A DNA stretch of 64,000 nucleotides. Source: Deltaproteobacteria bacterium (lineage in GTDB: Bacteria > Myxococcota_A > Polyangia > Haliangiales > Haliangiaceae). The notes below the pieces were generated by a model, which worked only from the letters and a program-made list of their open reading frames with translations, was not told where the DNA came from and made no database searches. Position 1 is the stretch's first letter, and the number at the start of each line of letters is the position of its first letter. Shown here piece after piece: positions 36,201 through 45,016 of the stretch. The stretch lies in contig JAIOQA010000312.1 of assembly GCA_021413675.1 (NCBI GenBank), positions 40,924 to 104,923 on the forward strand. The letters are read 5' to 3'. The translations under genes and the position numbers were made by a program.

Positions 36201-39200
36201 GAGACCTTGCTGCGCGACACCTGGAGCACCCGTCCAAATCCATCGTACTTGGTACGGGTCCACGGCGTGAGACTCCCTTGTGCCGGTGCACGCTCTTCGG
36301 TTGCCAGACCCAGGCCAATGTCCCACGTGTGGCCCGTATGAAGGTGCGTCTCGTCTTCTTCGTCGATCGGATACAGCCCGTTGTCGTCGTAGGTGAGCAC
36401 CTTGGCAGGTCCACCAATGACGAACTGGGTCGGACGAGTTGCCGACTTGATATTGAAGTACGGGTCGTAGGTCCATCGGGCGATCGAGAACTCACCCGGA
36501 TTTCGCTGCTTACGCGTGCTTACGGGGAGGCCGTGGTCACCCGCATCATATGTCGTCGCGCTGCTGGCGAGGAGTCGGCCACCGGTGAACGTGCCATCGG
36601 TCGTCGCCTCGGTCGAGTCCTGTCCGATGACGAGTGTCATGTACTTGCCAGCCTCGTAGCGGAATCCGTACATCGTGGAATCGAGCCGGTCACCGCGGGT
36701 GGTGGTCGACGTCGATGTCGACCGTTGCTGAGCGGTCGGCACCCACGCAAGGATCGGCGGAGGCAGCGGCGCCCCATCCCCGCTGGCAGGCAAGTCGTTG
36801 CCGTCGCAGGTGATCGTCTGGCAGCTCGAGCTCGGAGTGTCGACGGAGGCCGGCATCTCGGGCGCGGTTTCGTTGCCCGCGAGTGTGCTCGCGGTCGCAG
36901 ACGACTCCTTGAGCGAGCTCCACGTGGTGGTGGTGCGCGCGGACGGCGCCAGTAGACAGTCGTTCTCGGCAGTCACCGCCGCGGAAGGAGTGCATGTGTA
37001 GCTGCGGGTCTCGACGAGCTGGACGGCACGTACTGAGCCGTTGAAGGTGGATCTCACCGCGTACGAGGAGTCAACCATCGAAATTAGCTTCGATTGATCG
37101 TAGGCAAGCTGCCGGACCTGTCGCCCTAGTTTGTCCAACGTGAAGTCGAAGCGCCGCACATTCGTCGCGAAGACGCCGGGCTGGACCTCGGGCGACAGGA
37201 CTCGCATCTCTTCGAACCCCCGGAAGCCCGGGCGCCCAAAGTCGTCCTGGTTGGTGACAGGATTCTTGTAGAGGTACTTCGTGCTGGCGGTCCCGCTGAC
37301 CCCGTCGGTGACGACGTCCACCTGCTTGACGACCAGCAACGGTGACGCAACCCGGTGTGCGGTGTCGGTACGGGTGACGACTGCGCTGTCGCGCACCGAC
37401 GCGTACGCGAAGCTCGTGACCTGGCCGAGACCGTTGTCGACCTTGGTGAGCAGACGATACGGAAGCCGCTGCGCGCGACGCCCTTCGGCGATTTGTGAGC
37501 AGTCGAAGTCGGGGTACGTGCACGCCGTCAGGCCCGGCGTTACCACCTGCGTCTCGGGAAGCCCGTCGCCATCGTCGTCTCGGACGTCGGTGGTGGTATT
37601 CCAGATCATGTTGGGCAGGTGTGCGGTGATCGACAACAGTGAGTGGTACCAGTTCTCCTTTGCCGTGGCCGAGAGCTTCGTGGGGATGAGCTTGTCTCCC
37701 ATGTTGACAAGCACCCAAACGTCGCCGGGCGTCAATGGAGTACGCTGACCGGGAACGACTCCGTCGCGGGATCCGCCCGACGCGGGGAGCGGCATCGACG
37801 CGATGTCCTCCAAGCCGTCACCGTCGATGTCCACCAGTCGTCGCGTAGCAACGGTGTACCCTTCGTCCAGGTCACCCTTCTCATTGCTGAGGAACGGGAC
37901 CGTTACCGTGCGTGAAATCGATTCCGCGAATGGTGCGTCACTGGGGAGCGCCGCCCGGTCCGGCACGTCCAAGGAAGTGGCGGTTGGATCGAAGCCATTG
38001 CCCGTGTTGAAGTACACGACGGCGCCCGGCAGGTTCCTTCCAGGGTTCGTGGGGCTGATGACGAGATCGGGGAGGCCATCCCCATTCACGTCGTGGAGGG
38101 TCGAGGTCGACTCAGTGACCATGTGCTCGTTTCTGAGCTGATGGTCACCATCGTTGTAGCTGGTCGTCGATCCAGTGTAGATCCTCGCGTGAGCGGCGTC
38201 CTGATACGGGCGGCTGTCGCGAGCGTTGATGCCGGATCGCCCCAGGGCTGGCGGGGTGGTCCAGGAGTAGGCCCCTCCGCTGGGCTTGCCTTCGAAGCTG
38301 CCAGCGAGGGTGCCTCTCCAGACCGAAAAGTTCCTGGTCACATCGACATGGTCAAAGTCCCACGGCCCATCTCCGAAGACCGGATACTGCCAGATCGCGT
38401 CGAGGTGCCCATCTCCGTCGATGTCGGAGAACGCGGTCCAGGTCGACGCGTTGGCCAGTGGACCGGAGTCAGCCCGCGACGCGTAGGCGACCGCTTCCAT
38501 CGGAATGGGAGAATAGACGATCGTCGGGGCGCAGGCGTAGCTCACGCCACTTGGCGTCGAACATCCGTCGGCCGCTCCTGTGCCGAGATTCTGGTAGACG
38601 CGCAGCACGTAGTAGCCGCAGTGCATGTCGGGGATCATCGCGTTCGTCGAGGCTTGGTGGCTGCCTCCGTCCCCATTGGGATTTCCGACGTACTTGGATC
38701 CCCCCGCGCCACCCCAGAACTCCGGCGTCATCGGAGTGTCAAGGCCGCTGTTCGAGCGGTCGGGATCGTCTGAGGGGACTGGAGACGAAGAGGACCCAGG
38801 CATCGCCACGCACGGACACCCCTGGCGCAGGCCGATGTCACAGGTGCTGGTGTCGATCACTGTGTCATCTGGGCACACTCCATCCGTGGTGGACATCGTG
38901 GGCCCGCCAGTGCCCGTGTCGACTAGAGGGGTGAGTGTCGTCGGATGATAGTCCGGGTCCGCTACCCAGGTCGGACGACCCAGCGGCATTGTTTGCGAAT
39001 TGTCGACAATGCAACCTTCAGGATTGCCCCACTCATGGCACGGCGGCGGTGGGAGTGCCGAACAGGCTGGGTACGCGGTTGGTCCAACGTTGGCGGTTGG
39101 GACATTGATGCTGGTGTCATTCTTTGGGTCGTAGCCATCGGCGTTGTAGGAAAGCTGCGTCACCAGATCCGGAAGCCCGTCTCCGGTAACGTCGATCATG

Positions 39201-40639
39201 CGGAAGTTGTTGATCTGGCGCGAGCCTTCCGTCGCCTGCGGAACGTTCGTCAACTTGCCGCGATGGACGACCTGCATGGTCGACGCGCAGGTCTCGCGCT
39301 TGTACAATGGCACGTTGACGCCAACAGCCGGCTGGGCGGCGTTGCCGGCCCAGGGAAAGCTCGCTCCGGGAATGCTCGAGCCGGGGCCACAGCCCGGCCC
39401 GTAGCCATCGCCGACGTCGTCGAGAATCCCATCGCCGTCTACGTCTGCGGTCGCGACCTGGGTCGTGGGAAATCCGTTGGTATCGACGTTGTGAGTGCTG
39501 GTGCCCGAGGCGAAGATCCGCCCGTTCGTGGAGCCCGTGCTCTCGAACACGTAGTCCATGGGCCCGTACTCCATGGTCACGGGCGGGAGCTCGACAAGAG
39601 TCCCGGCTTCATTCCAGGCGCTGCGCTTCACGGAGGTCAGGACGCGGAGCGGTGCATGCGGCTGTCCGCAGGCTGCCTTTGACGCATCGTACGTGAGGTC
39701 GAGCTTCGTCCGGTTGACCCACGTCGGGCCGTTCTTGACGTAGCCGCGGATCGCGTTGAGCTTGGATGCGCCCTCGTAGACTCGGATGCCGGTGCGGAAG
39801 GAGAATTGCGCACCAACAGGGACGTTACTGCCGGTGCAGTATTCGAGATCGGGCGCGTAGTCGAAGGTCACCATGGCATGGTGGGTCGAGCCTGGGACGT
39901 TGACGTTTCGTCCGTAGCTGATCATCTTGATCCGGCGGTCAATGGCTCTCGCCCCACCCGCGTGGGGCTCGTCATGCGCGAAACCGAACACGGTCTCGTA
40001 GTCGTAGACGACCTCGTTGCCGTGCGCATCGACGGTGCGGCTCAGCATCCAGCGGCCTTGGCCCCCGAAGATGCCGTCCAGTTCGAGTCGCTGGTCGCGG
40101 GAGTTGGGGGTCGAGCCGTACTCGGTGATGCTCCCGTCGAGGTGTCGGACGCGCCAGAACCCTTCCTCCGTGCCGTCGGCAACGTGCTCGAAGCGTGAGT
40201 AGCTGGTGTCACCGTGGAGACGGTACGTGGTAACGTTGGCAAACCGCTGCGGCTCGGATACGGGGATCAGCCGCTCGCCGCCGATGGCGTAGCCGATGCC
40301 GCCGGCCCATCCGCGCGACGTGTCCACCGTGATCTCGCCTAGCGGCAGCGACCATCCCGCGGCGATGCCACCGCGCAGCGGCGCTCGCGAGCCATAGACG
40401 AGCGCCAGGTTCGGCGCGGCCCCGTTGCGACCCGGAGGGGCGACGATTGGGATCCGGTAGCTCGCTTCGCCCGAGTTCGAGACGAGGTCGTTTTCGGCGC
40501 CCGCCTTGGGTGCCGTTGACTCGTTCGCCGGGGGCGGCGCGGCCACTGAGGTGATGGACGCAGGAGCGGAGAACGCGGATGTTGCCCATACCGCCAGCAG
40601 GCCGAGCGCCGCCGACTTCTTTAGCAGGGAGTTTCTCAT
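33254..40639 (-). CDS. Secreted SpvB/FG-GAP/Rhs polymorphic toxin with Tse2-like C-terminal domain
   Basis: 2461 residues from the ATG at 40639, which has GGAG seven bases upstream; the ATG at 40645 is too close to that site. Order: signal peptide (1-24, ending AFSA); SpvB-like start (GEASYRIPIVAPPGRNGAAP, GIAAGWSLPLGEI); six FG-GAP/VCBS-type calcium loops (DVDGDGILDD, DVTGDGLPDL, DIDGDGHLDA, DVNGDGLPDL, DIDGDGLEDI, DDDGDGLPET); many YD repeats; the Rhs core (TYEGKARDKLTGLSYFGARY, NNPLKYLDPDGRD near residue 2245); a linker; and a tip at 2361-2461. The tip (RYWRG, THGVSVFD, IPDAVCIRQRSSDPKHFEIM) resembles the Tse2 ADP-ribosyltransferase toxin. Secretion by Sec rather than type VI is suggested by the signal peptide and lack of PAAR/VgrG. 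Confidence 0.9.
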   Translation of the reverse strand: MRNSLLKKSAALGLLAVWATSAFSAPASITSVAAPPPANESTAPKAGAENDLVSNSGEASYRIPIVAPPGRNGAAPNLALVYGSRAPLRGGIAAGWSLPLGEITVDTSRGWAGGIGYAIGGERLIPVSEPQRFANVTTYRLHGDTSYSRFEHVADGTEEGFWRVRHLDGSITEYGSTPNSRDQRLELDGIFGGQGRWMLSRTVDAHGNEVVYDYETVFGFAHDEPHAGGARAIDRRIKMISYGRNVNVPGSTHHAMVTFDYAPDLEYCTGSNVPVGAQFSFRTGIRVYEGASKLNAIRGYVKNGPTWVNRTKLDLTYDASKAACGQPHAPLRVLTSVKRSAWNEAGTLVELPPVTMEYGPMDYVFESTGSTNGRIFASGTSTHNVDTNGFPTTQVATADVDGDGILDDVGDGYGPGCGPGSSIPGASFPWAGNAAQPAVGVNVPLYKRETCASTMQVVHRGKLTNVPQATEGSRQINNFRMIDVTGDGLPDLVTQLSYNADGYDPKNDTSINVPTANVGPTAYPACSALPPPPCHEWGNPEGCIVDNSQTMPLGRPTWVADPDYHPTTLTPLVDTGTGGPTMSTTDGVCPDDTVIDTSTCDIGLRQGCPCVAMPGSSSSPVPSDDPDRSNSGLDTPMTPEFWGGAGGSKYVGNPNGDGGSHQASTNAMIPDMHCGYYVLRVYQNLGTGAADGCSTPSGVSYACAPTIVYSPIPMEAVAYASRADSGPLANASTWTAFSDIDGDGHLDAIWQYPVFGDGPWDFDHVDVTRNFSVWRGTLAGSFEGKPSGGAYSWTTPPALGRSGINARDSRPYQDAAHARIYTGSTTSYNDGDHQLRNEHMVTESTSTLHDVNGDGLPDLVISPTNPGRNLPGAVVYFNTGNGFDPTATSLDVPDRAALPSDAPFAESISRTVTVPFLSNEKGDLDEGYTVATRRLVDIDGDGLEDIASMPLPASGGSRDGVVPGQRTPLTPGDVWVLVNMGDKLIPTKLSATAKENWYHSLLSITAHLPNMIWNTTTDVRDDDGDGLPETQVVTPGLTACTYPDFDCSQIAEGRRAQRLPYRLLTKVDNGLGQVTSFAYASVRDSAVVTRTDTAHRVASPLLVVKQVDVVTDGVSGTASTKYLYKNPVTNQDDFGRPGFRGFEEMRVLSPEVQPGVFATNVRRFDFTLDKLGRQVRQLAYDQSKLISMVDSSYAVRSTFNGSVRAVQLVETRSYTCTPSAAVTAENDCLLAPSARTTTTWSSLKESSATASTLAGNETAPEMPASVDTPSSSCQTITCDGNDLPASGDGAPLPPPILAWVPTAQQRSTSTSTTTRGDRLDSTMYGFRYEAGKYMTLVIGQDSTEATTDGTFTGGRLLASSATTYDAGDHGLPVSTRKQRNPGEFSIARWTYDPYFNIKSATRPTQFVIGGPAKVLTYDDNGLYPIDEEDETHLHTGHTWDIGLGLATEERAPAQGSLTPWTRTKYDGFGRVLQVSRSKVSGSGLVDLVTKSVKYSDKPGLQHTVQEFTTIDESAPLGKYVRRFYDGAGRVLEEDAFTSPTAQTRTFWRYDLAGNLATVYLPNPLGVSPESQIYSTRFDTLHRVIRMDSPGAAPRFQTYQGLVTTITEVPSDGSVPSKKVLQNDSFGRLVKVIEGTTHPATTTYAYDALDRMTHIVDADGVPTDIGYNLAGLRSSVSRNSRALSYDYDEDGNRIAAHHPTPMGVAPDDGHYTSFWSYDVLGRLRVSTPAIRDQASNVARYGLVATMYNYGEAGRAFGTGRLTSVVTGAGTTTYDYTIEGFVASEARNLSVAPDGVAMSSNATTSTTYNVAGQPVLVVHPDDPTAPTKTRYTYDALGRLASAEVLTAAGTWQPLAVLTRNKAGLVTTRYSTSPGAVEQAFTYDAAGRVISHQISGLASVGGATTTLGGESLVFTQDGNVKSVTDLATNRQLVYTYDEFQQLASATVPGTTDYQATFQYSPAGSVKAANIQSTLAGAQVVPRNVTYDFDSTGALADPAAPLRLLASGGAVFAAMSYDASGNLTQRTKDGITMSFTYDGEDAQREAINTTTGEREVYYYDQTGQRILTYRPARDATPAHLVNRFGTTEITTDTAGGRTTTTDVVLGAYPVARIVDHNAGTVQRLYHGVLGSLLVTTDASNVLRARYGYGPYGEILYAAGPDAAAFDRTYEGKARDKLTGLSYFGARYYDPMTLSWTQADPRYRFVPDLAYSEPRRMGLYTYSLNNPLKYLDPDGRDLLDIISFFTGAQPVVPALNPDSHDTLGEALEGLADAGQDLIDQVPDAFLMALDLQAGNYDRVGVKLATKAVHQIGQACNFEAQILSDPVGTLNSLTVRDLVRYGGPMALLGILEGGGIPEVGGAGGGKRYWRGAKPGEAPQFSPRASDFKVDNATGLVKPTHGVSVFDNPQSVMQKGMVPYEVDQASIPDAVCIRQRSSDPKHFEIMPKPDANLTPADFTAACKGILCL
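33257..33559 (-). other. C-terminal toxin tip, Tse2-type ADP-ribosyltransferase-like domain
   Basis: The last 101 residues of the Rhs protein. Compared from memory with Pseudomonas Tse2, shared landmarks in the same order are an N-terminal Tyr-x-Arg segment, G-x-SVFD, IP followed by a V/I-x-Q-x segment, and H-[FY]-x-IMP near the end. The GC content drops here relative to the rhs body. Confidence 0.55.
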
Positions 40640-40641
40640 GG

Positions 40642-41073
40642 TCATTCTCCGAGGCAAGCGGTGGCTTGTTGGAACGAAGACGCGGCGCGGACGCAGCGTC
40701 CGACGCCGTCGTTGTGACAGCGCGAGAGCACCGGCTCCGCCGCCACGCGACGGGTCTGGCGTGCGTGCTCTTCGGCGGCCCCAGGCTCTCGCGCCAGGAC
40801 GGGGTCTTCACGAAGCGCGACCACCCGCAGTTGCTCGTAGTGCTGCGCGGCTTCCGCGCAGACCTGCTCCGGCGATTCGCTGGCGGTGTCTTCCGCCGAG
40901 GCGCCGCAACCAGCGACGCCGCCGAGCAAGAGCACGCCGGGCAACACGCCTCGAGCCAATCGAAGTATTGCTCGCGCTACGCGAACTCGGGGACGCTCCT
41001 TGGGAGAGATCGTCGGGGTTGATCCAGCGGGTTCTGGCGGGCCTTCGACTCGCCCTTGACGGTGGTTCGACAT
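40642..41073 (-). CDS. Small cysteine-containing lipoprotein upstream of rhs
   Basis: 143 residues from the ATG at 41073, ending three bases before the rhs start. A hydrophobic stretch with lipobox GVAGC (VLPGVLLLGGVAGCGASAED) marks it as a lipoprotein, though the basic n-region is unusually long (about 45 residues), so the true start may be downstream. The mature part is helical and contains three further cysteines (EQVCAEA, LSRCHND, GRCVRA) and a fourth near the C-terminus. Its stop lies within the rhs ribosome-binding region, so both genes should be co-transcribed. Role unknown; it may help export or anchor the Rhs protein. Confidence 0.6.
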   Translation of the reverse strand: MSNHRQGRVEGPPEPAGSTPTISPKERPRVRVARAILRLARGVLPGVLLLGGVAGCGASAEDTASESPEQVCAEAAQHYEQLRVVALREDPVLAREPGAAEEHARQTRRVAAEPVLSRCHNDGVGRCVRAASSFQQATACLGE

Positions 41074-41137
41074 CACCCGCGTCTCTCGTCCGCCGCTAAC
41101 GGCGGTTGCGCGGAAAACGTCGCGAGCGCGGCTCAGA

Positions 41138-41173
41138 AGCGTGAGATCATGCTGTGCGCACGACGATCACGCT
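41138..41173. repeat. Imperfect inverted repeat upstream of the rhs operon
   Basis: AGCGTGAGATC (41138-41148) faces GATCACGCT (41165-41173), complementary except for a two-base insertion in the left arm. It lies between the divergent-facing 5' region of the lipoprotein-rhs operon and the end of the pglD-like gene, so it could be an operator or a weak hairpin. Confidence 0.3.
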
Positions 41174-41224
41174 GTGAGAGCGAGCCGATGCAGCGGGTTC
41201 GCTCGCACCAGGCGCCCTGCAATA

Positions 41225-41836
41225 TCAACGGCGCAGGGGGCGGGCAGGGGTGCCGACGGCGACGACGCCGGGCGGCAGGTCGGCGATCACGGTGCCGCCG
41301 GCCCCGACGGTGGTCCAGGCGCCGACCTGCGACCCCGGGATCGCGGCCGCGCCGATGCCGAGGAACACGCCCTCGCCGAGGGTGACGTTGCCGGCGAGGC
41401 GCGCGCCGGGCGCGACGTGGACGAAGTCACCGATCGTGCCGTCGTGATCGATCGACGCGCCGGTGTTCACGATCGCGTGGGCGCCGACGACCGTATCGGG
41501 CTGCAGCACGACGCCGGCGAACACCACGGTGCCCGCGCCGAGGCGCACGGTGTGATGGACGATCGCGCTCGGGTGAACCAGGGTCGCGAAGCGGCAGCGG
41601 GCGGTGGCGGCGAGCTTCTGGCGGACCCGGTTGGCGCCGATCGCGAGCACGGCGTGTTGCCCGGGATCGGCGAGGATGGGCGCGCTGGGGCCGGTGACCT
41701 CGACGCCCAGGATGCGCTGGCCGTGGCGCGCGGGATCGTCGTCGACGATCGTGCGGACCGCGAAGCCCATGGCCTGCGCGGTCGCGATCACGACCTTGGC
41801 GTGGCCTCCGCTACCGACGATGACCACGCCGTCCAT
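41225..41836 (-). CDS. Sugar O/N-acetyltransferase, PglD/NeuD family
   Basis: 203 residues from the ATG at 41836. The N-terminal Rossmann-like part starts GVVIVGSGGHAKVVIATAQA, diagnostic for the PglD/NeuD family; the C-terminal half is a left-handed hexapeptide beta-helix (VRLGAGTVVFAGVVLQPDTV, GASIDHDGTIGDFVHVAPGA), with the catalytic His near SIDHDG. It would acetylate the amino sugar made by the PglF/PglE-like pair encoded 25 kb upstream, using acetyl-CoA. A TATTGT box lies exactly 7 bases before the ATG, suggesting its own leaderless promoter. Confidence 0.88.
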   Translation of the reverse strand: MDGVVIVGSGGHAKVVIATAQAMGFAVRTIVDDDPARHGQRILGVEVTGPSAPILADPGQHAVLAIGANRVRQKLAATARCRFATLVHPSAIVHHTVRLGAGTVVFAGVVLQPDTVVGAHAIVNTGASIDHDGTIGDFVHVAPGARLAGNVTLGEGVFLGIGAAAIPGSQVGAWTTVGAGGTVIADLPPGVVAVGTPARPLRR

Positions 41837-41843
41837 GGCCCGC

Positions 41844-41849
41844 ACAATA
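41844..41849 (-). promoter_or_regulatory. Putative -10 box (TATTGT) for a leaderless pglD-like mRNA
   Basis: TATTGT on the minus strand ends 7 bases before the ATG at 41836. The spacing equals that before the genes at 52574, 56233 and 60776. Confidence 0.5.
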
Positions 41850-41910
41850 GCCGTCCGCGGGTGGCCAGACAACGTTGCCCTGGTGCGGCGCTGGGCCGCA
41901 AGATGGGGGC

Positions 41911-43026
41911 GTGCGCGTGTACGTGATCGGAGGCTGGGCGCCGTCGCTGATCCAGTTTCGCGGCTCGCTCTTGGCCGCGATGGTGGCGCGCGGTCACGAG
42001 GTGATCGCGACCGCGGCCGGCGGTGATGCGCCGACCCGCGCGGCGCTGTCGGCGATGGGCGTGGCGTTCGAGGAGCTGCGGATCGAGCGGGCGGGGCTCG
42101 ATCCGCGCGCGGACGCGGCGACGACCGCGGCGCTGGTGCGGCGGATGCGCGCGCTCAAGCCCGATGTGGTGATCGGCTACACGGTGAAGCCGGTGGTCTG
42201 GGGCGGCATCGCGGGCCGGCTCGCCGGCGTGCCGCGGCGGTTCGCGCTGATCACCGGCTTCGGCTACGCGTTCCAGGGCCAGGATCAACTCAAGCGGCGC
42301 GCGCTGGCGATGGGCGTGCGCGCGCTGTACCGCGAGGGCCTGCGCGGCTGCGACGCGGTGTTCTTCCAGAACCCCGACGATCGGGCCGAGTTCGAGCGCA
42401 TGAAGCTGCTGCCGCGCAGCGCCAAGGTCGAGGTCGTGCGCGGCTCGGGCGTCGATCTCGATCACTACGAGCGCGCGCACCTGCCGGGCGGCCCGCCGGT
42501 GTTCATGTACATCGGGCGGCTGGTGATCGAGAAGGGCATCCTCGATTACGTCGAGGCTGCGAAGCGCGTGCGCGCGCGTCACCCCGAGGCGCGGTTCCTC
42601 GTCGTGGGCGGGCTCGATCCGAACCCGGCGAGCGCGACCCCGGAGCAGGTCGAGCGCTGGGTGCTCGAGGGCGCGATCGAGTGGCTCGGCGAGCTCGCGG
42701 ATGTCCGCCCGGCGCTGGGGCGCGCGTCGGTGCTGGTGCTGCCGAGCTATCGCGAGGGCACGCCGCGCGCGGTGCTCGAGGCGATGAGCATGGGCCGCGC
42801 GGTGATCACGACCGACGTGCCGGGCTGTCGCGAGACGATCGTCGACGGCGCCTAGGGCCTGCTGGTGCCGGTGCGCGATCCGGAGGCGCTGGCGAACGCG
42901 TGCAAGCAGCTGTTCACCGATCGGGCGCGGATCGCCGCGATGGGCGCGCTCGGTCGCAAGCGAGTCGAGGCGCTCTACGACGCGCGCAAGGTGGCCGACC
43001 ACATGCTGGAGGTGATGGGCCTATGA
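41911..43026 (+). pseudogene. PglA-like GT4 glycosyltransferase interrupted by an in-frame amber codon
   Basis: From the GTG at 41911 the frame encodes a normal family-4 glycosyltransferase (VYVIGGWAPSLIQFRGSLLA, VIGYTVKPVVWGGIAGRLAG, IGRLVIEKGILDYVEAAKRV, PSYREGTPRAVLEAMSMGRA) up to VDGA at codon 314. Codon 315 (42853-42855) is TAG, and the same frame then resumes with GLLVPVRDPEALANACKQLF and ends at 43026 in an ATGA overlap with the next gene. Homologues read VDG-x-x-GLLVP without a break, so one base change from GAG, AAG or CAG explains it. The truncated product lacks the final helical segment. It may be a pseudogene, a sequencing error or a read-through case. Confidence 0.8.
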
Positions 43027-43733
43027 CGATCGAGGCAGGGCTCGGCGTGTTCGAGGTGCAGGGCGATGGCGAGGCGGTGGCCCAGCGGGCCGCGGCGCTG
43101 ATCATCGCGACCGCGCGGGCGCGGCCGCCGGTGGGGCTGTTGCTCGCCGGCGGCTCGACGGCGAAGCGCGCGTGCGAGGTGGTCGCGGCGAGCGCAGATG
43201 CGGCGGACTTCGCGGGCGTGCACGTCTGGCCGGTCGACGATCGCGCGATCGCGCTCGCGGATCCGGGCTCGAACGGCGGGATGATCCTGCGGCTGTGGGC
43301 CGGGCTGGGCTACGCGAGCGCCGATCCGCGCTTCCACGCGGTCGTCGAGGGTGACGTGGCCGCGCAGGTCGCCGCGCTCGAGGCGGCGCTGCGCGCGCTG
43401 GGCGGCGTTGCGCCGCGGCCCGACCTGACGCTGCTCGGCGTCGGCGGCGATGGCCACGTCGGCGGGCTGACGCCGGGCTCGGCGATGCTCGAGGCGGCGG
43501 GGCTGTTCGCGTGCCCGACCGGGCCACGGATCAGCGCGACCCGCGGGTTGATCACCGCGAGCAAGCAGCTGGTGATCGCGCTGGCGGGCGCGGCCAAGGC
43601 CGACATCCTGGCGCAGATGATGGCGAATTCTGCGGGGTTCCCGGCGAGCGCGATCGCGCGCGAGACCGTGGCGGCGGGCGGCGCGGTGACCTGGATCGCG
43701 GATCGGGCGGCGGCTGCGACGCTCCCGACCTGA
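43023..43733 (+). CDS. 6-phosphogluconolactonase / NagB-fold sugar-phosphate enzyme
   Basis: 236 residues starting in the stop of the glycosyltransferase frame (ATGA). The family segments are LLLAGGSTAKRACEVVAA, VHVWPVDDRAI and GVGGDGHVGGLTPGS, which correspond to the lactonase phosphate loop, the D-E/D-R element and the GMGxDGHTASLFPG active-site stretch. The latter two vary: Asp replaces Glu in the DER motif and Gly-Gly replaces Ala-Ser. It probably hydrolyses 6-phosphogluconolactone in the cytoplasm, but within a glycan cluster another sugar-phosphate lactone or isomerase substrate is possible. Confidence 0.75.
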   Translation: MTIEAGLGVFEVQGDGEAVAQRAAALIIATARARPPVGLLLAGGSTAKRACEVVAASADAADFAGVHVWPVDDRAIALADPGSNGGMILRLWAGLGYASADPRFHAVVEGDVAAQVAALEAALRALGGVAPRPDLTLLGVGGDGHVGGLTPGSAMLEAAGLFACPTGPRISATRGLITASKQLVIALAGAAKADILAQMMANSAGFPASAIARETVAAGGAVTWIADRAAAATLPT

Positions 43734-43840
43734 TCGCCGAGACGCGCGATTCTTCGCGATCGCGCGCAACCGCGGCGCGCGGCGGTCGAGACGCTGCCTT
43801 GTCGGCCCACCGTTCGGTGCCGGCGTGCCGCGGAGGACCT

Positions 43841-44383
43841 GTGCTCGCATTCAATGATGACCCGCTCGCGATGTCGTGGAGACTGCCGACCTTCGGGCAC
43901 AGCCCCGCCGGGCCGGCGGGTTGGTCCGAGCCCGCGATGGACCGGGTCGAGCTCGACCCTCAGGATTCGTTCGATCCCGGGACCGCGGCGTCGACGCCCG
44001 AGACCCGCGCGGCGCAGGTCGCGCTGTTCGCGCACCTCGCGGACGGCGAGGTCGGCAGCCTCGCCAACGATGTCGGTCGCGGCAGTGGCGACGACCCTGA
44101 TCATCTGTCGGCGTATCGCGGCGCGGCGCCCGACGCGGCGGATCGCGCTGCGGTGGCGGCGATGATGGCGAACGATGGCGACGATCTGGCGGCGTATCGC
44201 GGCGCGGCGCCAGCGGCGGCCGATCGCGCCGCGGTGGCGGCGATGATGGCCGAGGACGAGGGCCCCAGCGATGCCGAGGTCGCGCGCAGGGCCGACGAGA
44301 TGGCCGCGGCGCGGCCGGATCTGGCGCGGTTCCGGGGCCGGCCGCCGGGAGACCAGGCCGCGGTCGCGGCGATGATGGAGTAG
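43841..44383 (+). CDS. Acidic repeat protein of unknown function with about 27-residue AYRGAAP repeats
   Basis: 180 residues from the GTG at 43841, supported by a GGAGG ribosome-binding site five bases upstream; the open frame continues upstream but overlaps the lactonase gene. After an N-terminal unique part (about 85 residues) come two near-identical repeats, AYRGAAPDAADRAAVAAMMA and AYRGAAPAAADRAAVAAMMA, 81 bases apart in the DNA, and a degenerate third ending GDQAAVAAMME. There is no signal peptide or membrane segment. I do not recognise the family; the short repeats of Ala-rich helices suggest a protein-binding scaffold. It converges on the pglC-like gene. Confidence 0.65.
   Translation: MLAFNDDPLAMSWRLPTFGHSPAGPAGWSEPAMDRVELDPQDSFDPGTAASTPETRAAQVALFAHLADGEVGSLANDVGRGSGDDPDHLSAYRGAAPDAADRAAVAAMMANDGDDLAAYRGAAPAAADRAAVAAMMAEDEGPSDAEVARRADEMAAARPDLARFRGRPPGDQAAVAAMME
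44110..44250 (+). repeat. 81-bp coding tandem repeat
   Basis: The segment beginning GCGTATCGCGGCGCGGCGCC recurs with an 81-base offset (44111 and 44192), with few substitutions over about 60 bases. It lies inside the 180-residue repeat protein and preserves frame. Confidence 0.8.
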
Positions 44384-44394
44384 CCCGTACGCGA

Positions 44395-45012
<618 letters not shown>

Positions 45013-45016
45013 CGCA

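Noticed and set aside
44110..44250. Direct repeats considered as a CRISPR array
   Set aside because: Only two close copies, period 81, no distinct spacers, and they keep the reading frame of a coding gene.
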